A stretch of DNA of 64,000 nt from Chrysophaeum taylorii (Eukaryota > Sar > Pelagophyceae > Pelagomonadales > Pelagomonadaceae), in NCBI GenBank assembly GCA_029834535.1, contig JAQMWT010000346.1, positions 62,001-126,000 of the forward strand, written 5' to 3'. Numbering within the stretch: position 1 is the stretch's first letter; every line of letters begins with the position of its first letter. Under the pieces are notes generated by a model. It ran no database searches. It was given only the letters and a program-made list of their open reading frames with translations, and had not been told where the DNA came from. Of the stretch, positions 9,294 to 18,132 are shown in pieces. Both the position numbers and the translations under genes were made by a program.

Positions 9294-11031
9294 TTGTATG
9301 TCGCTTATGGTAGCTTTCGTTTGTTAGTTCATTATGTCTTCCTTCCCCTTTGTTTAGCTAACACCCTTGTTGATCCCCATGCACATGTTCATTACTCTGC
9401 TTCCGAAGAAACCTCTCAGTATTCATACATTGACGAAACTACCATTACTTCCACCCATTTACGTGAAGCTTTAGCTCCGACCAATCCTGAGCGTCCTGGC
9501 TGGTTGCAAGCCATCGCCAAAGAGTATAGCTCCCTTGGTCAGCTTGGTTGCCGGGATGTTGTTCTCCTTCCTTCGACTTTTTTCTGGCAACATTTGTACC
9601 CTCAAGTGGATCCTCCGCAAGAAGTATGACTCTGGCCGCTTCAAATCGTACAAGGCTCGCCTCGTTGTCCGCGGTTACACCCAGGTTCACGGCATTGATT
9701 ATCATGACACCTACTCACCGGTTGCTAACATCGTCACGATCCGTTTCTTTCTAACCTTTGTCGCTGTTCATGACTGGGATTTGCACAAGTTGGATGTGAG
9801 CTCCGCTTTTATCCAAGCTCCCATTGACGAAGACATCTATGTCTGGCCACCCGAAGGCTATGCTCCTCGCCAACCCACCGATGGTTCCAAAATCGTTTAC
9901 AAGCTCCGTCGCTCTTGGTATGGTTGCAAACAAGCTTGTCGCAATTGGTGGCTTTATTTGGAACGCTTCCTTCTCAATGATTGTGGCTTCGTCCGCGGAT
10001 CTGGTGACACTTGCCACTACAAGCTCGTGCTCAATTCTACCGTCGTGCTCCGTCTCGTTTTGGTCGTTGATGATCTTCTTGTGGCGCACCCTCGTCATTG
10101 CAATGGCCATTACCAAGCCTTTTTCCTCCGTTTCCGAACCTTCACTGACGTCAATGAGCTTGATCTCACCTCTTACGTTGGTCTTCGCATTACGCGTGAT
10201 CGCTCTCAGAAAACCCTCACTCTTGACCAATCCCATGCTATCCGTGAAATCCTTACCGAACATCGCTTGATCAACAGTAAACCTCAACTGACTCCCGCTC
10301 CCAAAGGTCTTCATCTTTCTGCGGCTGATTGTCCTGCTCCTGGTTCTCCAGATCACATCTTCATGGCGCGCATCCCTTTTCGCCGTATTGTTGGCTGTGT
10401 CCTATTCATCTCCATCATGACTCGCCCTGATATCACTTGGTCCGTCAATCAGTGTGCGCGTTTTTCCCACAATCCTGGTAAACCCCACTGGCACGCTTTA
10501 TCCCACACTCTGCGTTATCTCAACGGTTCTCAGGATCTTGCCCTTATTCTTGGTCGCGATTCTACCCTTCGTCTCTGTGGTTATTCCGACTCCAGCTGGG
10601 CCGACGACCCTGATGACCGCCACTCTGCAACTGGTTTTTGTTTTCTCCTTGCTGGCTCTATGATAGCCTACTGCTCCCGCTCGCAGTACTTACTTGCTCG
10701 CTCTTCTTTTGAAGCTGAATTGCTCGCTCTTTACGCTGCTAGTGCTGAGCTCTCTTGGCTTCTCAAACTTTTTGATGACTTTGATCTCCCTTGTCACACG
10801 GTCCCAATGTATGTCGACAACAGCACCACCGTCACCAAAGTCCGTCTCCAATGTCTCACACGGCGCACCCGCCATATTGACATTCGCTTTTATAGTACCG
10901 CCGAATATCATCGCAACCACATCATTGATCTCCAACACATTACCCGCCTTCACTATCTTAGCGATATTTTCACCCGAAGTACGGAAGCTCCTTCCTTCCT
11001 CCGGCTTCGTGCTCTTTACCTCACTTCGTGA
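9294..11031 (+). pseudogene. copia reverse transcriptase and RNase H
   Basis: The first RT residues (REALAPTNPERPGWLQAI) are in the frame starting 9294; the rest, from WILRKKYDSGRFKSYKARLV on, is in another frame, so a frameshift lies near 9590. The RVT_2 landmarks follow in order: TYSPVANI, KLDVSSAFIQA, VYKLRRSWYGCKQA and the catalytic box VVDDLL (family YVDD/FVDD). RNase H is marked by GYSDSSWADD, SSFEAELLAL and YVDNSTT. The frame ends at 11029-11031. Val in place of Tyr/Phe in the catalytic box is unusual. The protein would copy the element's RNA into DNA. Confidence 0.9.
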
Positions 11032-11082
11032 TCTTCGCCCTGATCTCTGTTGTTTCTTTCTTGCCACAATGCCTCTATTGAC

Positions 11083-11114
11083 GTCTTTAAATGTCGACTG
11101 CTAAGAGGGGGGGG
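11083..11114 (+). other. Conserved 3' cassette with polypurine tract
   Basis: GTCTTTAAATGTCGACTGCT followed by AAGAGGGGGGGG (11103-11114), immediately before the 3' LTR; this is the position and composition of the plus-strand primer. The same cassette occurs at 61362-61392 and 61431-61453, and on the minus strand at 37489-37518. Confidence 0.7.
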
Positions 11115-11335
11115 TATTGACGTCTTCCTCAACGCTTCTCCTCTGTGAGCGTCTCACTTACCCCTTTTTTTCCTTTTCTTCCTTTTTCTTTTTCCAGCAC
11201 CTGTGTGAGGACCTCACTTACCCCTTTTTTTCCTTTTCTTTCTTTTCCAGCACCAGTGTGAGGAAGCTATGACACTTACCCCTGCACCACGTATCTAGTA
11301 TCCCTACGTCATCCCCTTATCGCTAGTCTAACGCC
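11115..11335 (+). repeat. 3' LTR of copia element with internal tandem repeats
   Basis: Begins TATTGACGTC right after the polypurine tract and ends near TCTAACGCC. Within it, two pyrimidine-rich units of about 55-60 bp begin TGTGAG and contain CACTTACCCCTTTTTTTCC. They are followed by a third, divergent unit (TGTGAGGAAGCTATGACACT). Tandem repeats in this position are typical of U3 enhancer regions. The 5' copy retains only the third unit. Confidence 0.65.
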
Positions 11336-12263
11336 CTCGAATTTGGAACACCCTTTAAAAGCCAGGAGCGCTTGCAGGTGTCGTGGGGCTCGATATCAGC
11401 GATGATCGAGATGAATTTTGCCTTGCGGAACCAAAGCCGAGGAATCAGCATCGTCTCTGGGCTTGACGGCGACCTCCTCGAACGAATGACGCGAGCCGAG
11501 TCCCTGCACGGGTCGCCAAGGACATGGCCTGCTGTCCGCTTGGGGCCTAGGAGCACAGTAAACGCAAAGCGCAGTCTGCTGCGAAGACGCCAGTGGTGTC
11601 GGTGCAAGCCATGCTCGACACTCTTTTAACCAGGGAAGAGTGCTTCCAGCAGGCGCGAGCTTACTGTTGAGTCAGTGGTCATCGAATCGGAGCCAAAGAC
11701 CATTTTTTGTCAGCAGCCGGTCATCGGTCCAAATGCGCGTTCTTGTCGACACGCTAAAGACAGCTTCCACGATCGGGTCCTTGACGTCAAGCCTGAACTT
11801 CGGCACTATTCGCGTAGCTCGTGGGAACGAGAGAAACTGCGTACACGCAACAGCCAGTGGGCGTAGGGCCTATCGAAGGGGGCCTGGCTCACTCCATATA
11901 TGATGCGGGCACCGTGCCGCTGCGAAAAACCAGTAACGAGGGTTTGACGCAACGGACGAGAAGTGCCGCAGCGCGTCGAGCCGAGTCCCGAGCGGTACCG
12001 GAAAGCCGCAGGGTCTCTCGGACACGGTTTTCGATGACGTGAAGAGGCCAGCACGCATGAGGGCTCGGTGGACTCGGGACGTCGATGCGCGCAATAAGAA
12101 TGAGGCTTGCGTCTAAAAAAATCGTTGAGTGGCCGTTTGAAGTAAATAAGTGAACTAAATATTCAAAAGCGTGGTGAGATTCCTTCTGACATGAAAATTT
12201 CGTTTAATACTTTAAATATTCGTGGTTGGCTGTCGCGGGGAGGGATTGACTGGGTGTACAAGC
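11336..12263. other. Intergenic, no recognisable gene
   Basis: Between the copia 3' LTR and the metacaspase promoter region. Several short open frames exist on both strands but none has a domain, an ATG in good context, or a frame that can be extended by the short-intron rule seen elsewhere in the window. CATATATGATG-like and AT-rich stretches occur near 12110-12220. Confidence 0.5.
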
Positions 12264-12313
12264 AAGGCAAGGCAAGGCAAGGCAAGGCAAGGCGAGGCAA
12301 GGCAAGGCAAGGC
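12264..12313. repeat. (GGCAA)n microsatellite
   Basis: About ten tandem GGCAA units with one GGCGA variant, some 230 bp upstream of the metacaspase start codon. Confidence 0.95.
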
Positions 12314-12546
12314 CTCGGAAGAGGAGCGCACGTTGTGGTTGGCGTTCCCATCATCATTTCGACGTCCCGAAACCTCGCCTCACGTCCCCGACGACCGTGT
12401 ATAGGGTCCCAGACGCACGTCCGGTCTCTTGTGATCAGCCCACTTCTCGCGGGTAAGTAAGTGTCTAGAAGGAACAACGTAGAAACAACACACAAGTTTC
12501 TATACTGTTAGAAAGTTGTTCTTCGCCACCGGCGACCTGTTGGGAC

Positions 12547-13941
12547 ATGACTGGCCTGCCGCCCGGCATCGAGGAGCGGGTCGCCCCCGATGGGCGCAAG
12601 TACTACGTAGATCACATCAACAAGACGACGACTTGGACCCGGCCGGCGGGCCAGAGTTCGGTCGTGGCCCCGCCGCCACCGCCGCCGCCGCCGGCGCCGA
12701 GGCCCGTGGTCCCCGTGCCCGTGGCGCCGCCGGCAGTACCGCGGCAGGCGATGCCCGCCGGTTGGGAGGAAAAGCGGACAGTGGACGGACGCGTTTACTA
12801 CGTCGACCACAACACGAAGACGACGCACTGGAGCGCGCCGGTTGCGCCGCGACCGCCGAGCATGCCGACGGCCTACGCCCAGGCGCAGCCCACGGTCGTG
12901 CAGTCGTGGAGCGCGCAACCGGCGGTTCCGCAGCAACCGATTGTCGTGCAGTCGTGGGCGGCCGGGGGCCCGGCGTTTGAGCAGCCGCACGCGGCGAGTC
13001 CGATTATCGCGTCGGGGCGGCGGAGGGCGCTGCTGATCGGGTGCAACTACAAAGGGACGGCGGCACAGCTGCATGGGTGCATCAACGACGTCCAGCGCAT
13101 GTATCAGTTTCTTGTGAGCCAGGGGTTTCCCCCGAACGAAACGATCTGCTTGACGGACGATCAACGCCACGTTCCGAGCCGCATGCCGACCAAGCAGAAC
13201 ATCCTCCAGCACCTCGACTGGCTTGTCGGAGGGGCGCAACGCGGCGACTCGCTGTTCTTTCACTTCTCGGGCCACGGCGCGCAGCAGGAGGATGACGACG
13301 GCGAGGAGGCCGACGGATACGACGAGACGATAGTCCCGTGCGACTTCAAGCGCCAAGGCCAGATCACCGACGACACCCTCTGGCAACGCATCGTCCAGCC
13401 TCTCCCCGAGGGATCCCGCCTCACCTCCATCATGGACTGCTGCCACAGCGGCACGGGCCTCGACCTCCCCTTCAACTACGTCGTTGGACGCGGCTGGTCG
13501 CGCGACGACGCTCCCGCGTTTTCGGCGGGCGACGTTCAGCTCTTCTCCGGCTGCGCCGACGACCAGTGCTCGGCCGACACCGTCCAGAACATGCAGGCGG
13601 GCGGCGCCATGACTAACGCCTTCCTCAAGGCCATCGCACAGAATCCCATGCCCCTCTACCCCGAATTTATGGATTCCCTCCACCGCGCTCTCCGCTCGAA
13701 GGGCTTTCGCCAGAAGCCCCAGCTCTCGAGCTCGCAAAAATTCGATCTTTCCAACCGCGTCTTCTCTCTCACCGAGGGCTTCGTCCCCAACTACAACACG
13801 ACCCTCGGCCGCGTCCCAAACCCTAACGGCCCGAGGCGCCGCCGCCGCCGCCGCAAAAAGCGCTCCGGCTTTGGCGGCGCTGGCCTCGAGGGTTTTCTTG
13901 CCGCCGGCCTCGGCGCCGCCGTCCTCACCACCTTTCTCTGA
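12547..13941 (+). CDS. Type I metacaspase with two N-terminal WW modules
   Basis: 464 residues, no intron. Two WW modules come first (about 4-33 and 70-98). The second has both signature Trp residues (73, 95); the first has Ile8 where the first Trp belongs. A poly-Pro run (42-49) and a Pro/Gln linker follow. The p20-like caspase fold starts at RRALLIGCNYKG (158). The catalytic His is in HFSGHG (His243) and the catalytic Cys in DCCHSG (Cys299). The acidic loop DDDGEEADGYDE after the His is typical of metacaspase substrate pockets that bind Arg/Lys. The C-terminus is a run of Arg/Lys (about 431-441) followed by a Gly/Ala/Leu hydrophobic tail, which could be a tail anchor or lipid-binding tail. 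The family cleaves after basic residues and acts in stress response or cell death and proteostasis. The WW modules probably recruit Pro-rich partners, or bind the protein's own Pro linker. Confidence 0.95.
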   Translation: MTGLPPGIEERVAPDGRKYYVDHINKTTTWTRPAGQSSVVAPPPPPPPPAPRPVVPVPVAPPAVPRQAMPAGWEEKRTVDGRVYYVDHNTKTTHWSAPVAPRPPSMPTAYAQAQPTVVQSWSAQPAVPQQPIVVQSWAAGGPAFEQPHAASPIIASGRRRALLIGCNYKGTAAQLHGCINDVQRMYQFLVSQGFPPNETICLTDDQRHVPSRMPTKQNILQHLDWLVGGAQRGDSLFFHFSGHGAQQEDDDGEEADGYDETIVPCDFKRQGQITDDTLWQRIVQPLPEGSRLTSIMDCCHSGTGLDLPFNYVVGRGWSRDDAPAFSAGDVQLFSGCADDQCSADTVQNMQAGGAMTNAFLKAIAQNPMPLYPEFMDSLHRALRSKGFRQKPQLSSSQKFDLSNRVFSLTEGFVPNYNTTLGRVPNPNGPRRRRRRRKKRSGFGGAGLEGFLAAGLGAAVLTTFL

Positions 13942-14156
13942 GTACAAACAAAAACAAACTAACTTTCGCTCCTTTCTTCTTCAACTTCACCTTTGTCTCC
14001 CTTTTCTTCGCAGCAACGCCGACCGACTGACTCCCCCACCCGGCGGCCCTGCGCGCGCTGTGGGCGACTGCTTGCACGGACCTTCCGTCCTTTCCTTTCC
14101 TTCCCCTCCCCGGTGGTTTGTTTGGAACAAAAATAAAACGAGCAGCCTCATTTTTT

Positions 14157-14241
14157 ATAAATAAATAAATAAATAAACAAACAAACAAATAAATAAACAA
14201 ACAAATAAACAAACAAATAAATAAATAAATAAATAAATAAA
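14157..14241. repeat. (AAAT)n/(AAAC)n simple repeat at MULE insertion site
   Basis: Imperfect tetranucleotide run directly abutting the left terminal inverted repeat. A matching AAAT-rich run continues on the other side (17955-17998), so the transposon appears to have inserted into the microsatellite. This hides its target-site duplication. Confidence 0.9.
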
Positions 14242-14515
14242 GGGTAAATGTCACATCACTGGTTCTTGAAGTCACATCACTCACACCAAGGGTACATCAC
14301 TGGTTCTCTTAATTTCTCGGGTCACACCACTGACTCCTTACACACATCACTTGCCCTAACAATAAATAGGACACATCACTCGTCCTCTCGGGTCACATCA
14401 CTCGTTCCAGACGGAGCTCCGGAGCGACACGAAAAACGGGTCACATCACTGGTTCTTAGAAACCAGTAATGTGACCCTGCTTGCCGAAGGTGGAACCAGT
14501 GATGTGACCCGAAAG
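14242..14515. repeat. Left TIR and subterminal repeat arm of MULE
   Basis: The first 40 bp match the right end perfectly. The remainder carries degenerate copies of a GTCACATCACTGGTTC-type unit in both orientations, which probably act as transposase binding sites. Confidence 0.85.
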
Positions 14516-15187
14516 TTGACCAGGATTTTTCATGGTTAATGGTCACGTCACGGGTTGTTTCGAATACTTCTTGTATCGTGATGCCCGCCGACGGGCCGCG
14601 GCGGTGCGCGCCTGTGTTACCAACGCAATGGATGTTGCGAACGGCCGCCGGGCGTGGTGAGTTGCTCGTGCCAGCAGATGTGTACTTCATTTTGTGGCAC
14701 GTGGCGAGGCTAGACTGCTCTTCGGGGCAATTGCGCCGCGCCGTGACAATAGACGCGGAGCCTCGGCCTGCCCCGGTGCCCCGCGGCCCTCGCCGGGACT
14801 CTGCTCGGTCCATCGCCTGAACCAGAAAAGTAGGTTCCTACCCCATCTTCCAAATACTCTAAGTTAGGGCCGAGGCAGTGCTGCGGTGCACTGCTGGTCA
14901 CCTCCGGCGCTTTTCGTCGGTGAACTTCCGCGTGAAGGCCCTTCTTCGGATGAATGGCTAATTGGGGCCTCTCCGGAGGCAAGCAAAGGGAATCGTGCGT
15001 GCGAGTGAATGGGAGCATACAAGTGCACTGAGGCAGATGATGGCAGACACGCGAGGTTTTAGGATTGCCACATGCCCCAGAGGATTCTGAAATGCAGTGG
15101 GAAGAGAACTGAAGAACTACCCCGCCTCAGCGTGTGAATCTGGTAGGTCGGAATTCAGGGAGCTGGTTACTTCCCCTAGCCTAGGCA

Positions 15188-15450
15188 CACGACAGACGAT
15201 ACGTAGAACTGCACCTGGCTTTAACATGTAAAACTACGAGCCTACGGGGCGCGCTAATCTATGAAGATGATCGTAAGCACGATCATCCATAGGACGACTG
15301 CTAAGAGGTTCACTCGAGGGGTTTTTAAAGGTCGAGCGCAAAGAGGCGGGGGGTGCTTGTGGGTGCTTGAAGGTCAATCCAGGGGTTATTGACAAGGGAA
15401 GAAGAAGGATTGTAGGGGAGAGATGTCTTCTCAACGGACAGCGATGGGGT
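15188..15450. repeat. Repeat related to 5577-5760 inside the MULE
   Basis: Shares ordered blocks with the segment upstream of the methyltransferase retroelement, and also contains GACTGCTAAGAGG (15296-15308), reminiscent of the copia 3' cassette. It may be an LTR fragment that inserted into, or was captured by, the MULE. Just to the right (15455-15550) a loose GCATGCGCAAGAA repeat occurs four times. Confidence 0.45.
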
Positions 15451-15628
15451 GGACGTGCGCAAGAAAGTCGCATGCGCAAGAATAAGAAAGATCGTCGCAT
15501 GTCGCATGAGCAAGAAAGAGGGCTGCATGCGCAAGAATAGCACGTCGCAGCTTGTCTGAGTGGAAACTACCATGAACAGCGCCTTGCCCTCGGCAGGACA
15601 CGGGCGGGTGCAGCATGGTTCTGAAGAG

Positions 15629-17506
15629 CTATTTGCCACAGCGGCGTTTCACCTCGCGCTGTGGCTTGCGAATTGGCTCGCACTTGGGTTGCCAGCAGTT
15701 GTTTTGCTGCTCGCCTTCATCAACTCCCTGAGCGCGTGCAGCGCACTGTAGGTGAATAAACCGCTGGCAGCGTGAGCACGTGTGCTGCGATGGCAGTCCC
15801 ACGAAGCACCCAGCAACTGCGCATTTTTGGCCTGGTTCTAAGCGCGACTGGGTGGTTACCTGCACATGAGCGAATGGACGAGCCTGAAAGTCCCGAGCAA
15901 TCGCCATGGCAGTCGCACCTCGAGTGCCTTTCAAGATCGGCTCACAGACACCCGCGGCGGGTTGCTGTGACGCGCGGGGTTGCTGTGACGCGCGGGGTTG
16001 CTGCAAATTCGGCGCTGCTTCCTCATCAGACATCTCTTCGTCTCGGAAGCTTCGCTTGCGTTCCTTCAAAATGGCGGCTTGTGCTTTCGCAGCCTTCTCC
16101 TCGGCCACGAGCACCTCGTCCTCGACAGGTGGCCACAGTTGGTCTCCAGCAGCGGATGGGGCAGCCAGCCACGGTTCGTCTCCAGCAGTGGCCGGGGTGT
16201 CAGAAGGCGGGCCATCTCGAGGAGCGTCGCGATCGCCTTCTTCGTCGTCGGTGAACGCGTCGACGTTGTCATATTCGTCGCCGTCGTCATCTTCGTCGCC
16301 GTCGTGCTCGTCAGCCAAAGGCCAGAAAAAGAGATTGTAGTGCTCTTTTTGCAGGATGCCAGCTTGACAATCCCGCCCAAGCAACCCGCCTTGGTGTGGG
16401 TGAAATCACCGAAGCTCACGTTCGAGCAATCCGGAAGGAGCTCGTATGCGAATTGGAAGCATACCGAGTACCCGATGACGAATCGTATGTCCTCGCCCAG
16501 ATCGTCATACATTTGGAGATGAACAGTCGTAGGATCAAACTTGGTCTTCTCCTTGATCAGCTTCCCTTTCATCAGGCGCTCCTGTTCCCGCCCGAATTTG
16601 AGCTTCTCGGCATCGAGATGCATGGACTTCGCCTTCGCTGCGTTGACGCAGATAAATTTGAGATGGATGCCAGCAGCAGCACATGCTTGCTCGATATGAG
16701 GTATGGCCTTAACATCATCCTCTGGCTTCCCGTATATCACAGCCCGCGTGTGTTTCAGCAGCCGGTGCGCGAATTCGATGTCTACTTTCCGAGGAACAAA
16801 CTCTTGTAAAATGGAAACCAATCCGCTCGGCGTTGCTTTGCGTTCTTGCTTCTTCTTCTTCTTTTCGAGGTCGTGAAGCATAGCGGATAGAATAACTGGA
16901 AGCAGCTGCTGCGCGGTGTAGGCGCGCTGCTTTCGATGGTCGTTCGAAGGCCCGCCATTCCGCGGCTGGCGTGACGAGACAGTCATCGACCGTTGATTTG
17001 AGCAATTGATATCATGATCCTGGGCATACTGGAGAACCCAAGTCTCGCAGTCCGTGCGCGTCATGGTAACGAAAAAACTATCGCACCCACCTCAGCGCAA
17101 GCCTACTTCCGTTCTTCGTCGGCTTCATATTAATGCCCGAGGCGAGCCTTTGAACCGGTGGGCCATTCGCGAGCAGGACCTTGCTGTCCCTCGCAGCTAA
17201 TTCAGTCGCTTGAAGTTCTGCGTGGGCCCGACTCGGGTACACTTTGCCGACTTCGAGTTTCTCGCCGTGCGGGATTTGCGCCAGTTTTCGCGGCATCGGC
17301 TGGTTCAAGCCCTCGTAGCTCTCGGCTTTGATGGCCTCGGTCCTGGCCTTTCGACGCACCGCCTTGCGCTCCGTCGCCGAGACTCCTTCAGCGCCCCCGC
17401 CCCGCAGCGCATCCTCGGTCCCTCCATCCTCCTCGTCGTCGGAAGCTGGGCTTTCAATTTGAGTCGCGAAAACTTCTGCGTATTCTCTGAATGTGTCCGA
17501 GAACAC
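15629..17506 (-). pseudogene. MULE transposase-like protein, frameshifted and internally deleted
   Basis: Three minus-strand frames line up. 17506-17078 has an acidic N-terminus and a block like the FAR1/MULE DNA-binding region. 17103-16066 holds CDSFFVTMTRTDC...W...YAQDHD, the C-F-R-W-H pattern of Zn-binding MULE N-termini, then a helical region and FGDFTHTK, which fits the first catalytic Asp of the DDE fold (family D-x-T/C-H-x-K). 16384-15629 encodes a very acidic linker and a C-terminal Cys/His cluster (C-x3-C, C-x2-C, H-x2-C, C-x3-C) resembling a PHD/RING-like finger. Soon after the first Asp the sequence passes straight into the acidic linker, so most of the catalytic core seems missing. 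A non-mobile derivative is inferred. The first frame has no ATG. Confidence 0.5.
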
Positions 17507-17764
17507 ATTAGGCTATCGACGCTCTCCCGAGACGCCGACATCCTCACGAGAGTCTACCGACCGTCCAAGATCCGGCGGGACCGGCACCTGCAGAAAGCGC
17601 GCGTCTCTCACTCACCCCCGTCTGCAGGACCGCTGGCAACGGTGCACTGATACGAAACTGCCGGCGTAAGTCTGATTTGAACTACGTTCCATCAACTGTT
17701 CCTTCTTTCTCACATTACTTGTACCGTTTTTCTAATATGGGTCATAACACTCGTTGCTATACAC

Positions 17765-17954
17765 CAGTTCGGGACACATCACTGGTGCCTGTGAGCCCGC
17801 GAGACGGGGAACGAGTGATGTGTCCCTAGGGTACTTGTGATGTGACCTAAGCATAATGGGGTACCAGTGATTTGCATAGGGTGTGAGTGATGTGACCTCA
17901 CTTTTTTGGGTAACAGTGATGTGACTTCAAGAACCAGTGATGTGACATTTACCC
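17765..17954. repeat. Right TIR and subterminal repeat arm of MULE
   Basis: Contains AGTGATGTGAC-type units and ends in the 40-bp TIR (17915-17954). Beyond it the sequence returns to the AAAT microsatellite. Confidence 0.85.
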
Positions 17955-18132
17955 ATAAATAAATTAATAAATAAATACCCATAAATAAATAAATAAATCT
18001 TGTTGATTGAATCAACAGCTACGAATCGAATAATTCGTCCGTCGTAAGCTTAAGAAAGATCTCCTAGGTTTTTTAAAATATCGATCCAGCACACGAATAT
18101 GTGCACGAACACACAGTCACAAAGTTACTCCT

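Larger units (their letters stand above)
5938..11335 (+). mobile_element. Ty1/copia LTR retrotransposon (non-autonomous, mutated)
   Basis: Order on the plus strand is partial 5' LTR, gag with zinc knuckle, aspartic protease, GAG-pre-integrase/HHCC, integrase, reverse transcriptase, RNase H, polypurine tract, 3' LTR. Integrase before RT defines copia. An 84-bp block starting TGTGAGGAAGCTATGAC is shared between the two ends (5938-6023 and 11252-11335). The coding region has two in-frame TAA codons (7893-7895, 7965-7967), a stop at 9195-9197 and a frame change near 9590, so this copy cannot make full-length pol. A second, more degraded copy begins at 61741. Confidence 0.9.
14242..17954 (-). mobile_element. 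Mutator-like DNA transposon (MULE) with 40-bp perfect TIRs
   Basis: Both ends start GGGTAAATGTCACATCACTG reading inward and are identical over 40 bp (14242-14281 and the reverse complement of 17915-17954). Long subterminal arms (14242-14515 and about 17765-17954) contain roughly ten and seven variants of the motif TCACATCACT in inward orientation. The interior encodes, on the minus strand, a damaged transposase-like protein. Length is 3,713 bp. Long TIRs with subterminal repeats and a transposase with a Zn-binding N-terminus fit Mutator-like elements. The superfamily call rests on these features only. Confidence 0.8.

Noticed and set aside
12508-13947. 479-codon minus-strand frame opposite the metacaspase
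   Set aside because: Arg/Gly/Val-rich shadow of a GC-rich gene; the plus strand has complete catalytic motifs.
14248-14515. Regularly spaced TCACATCACT units as a CRISPR-like array
   Set aside because: The units occur in mixed orientation, the 'spacers' are degenerate repeat, and they mirror the other end of the element: they are transposon subterminal repeats.
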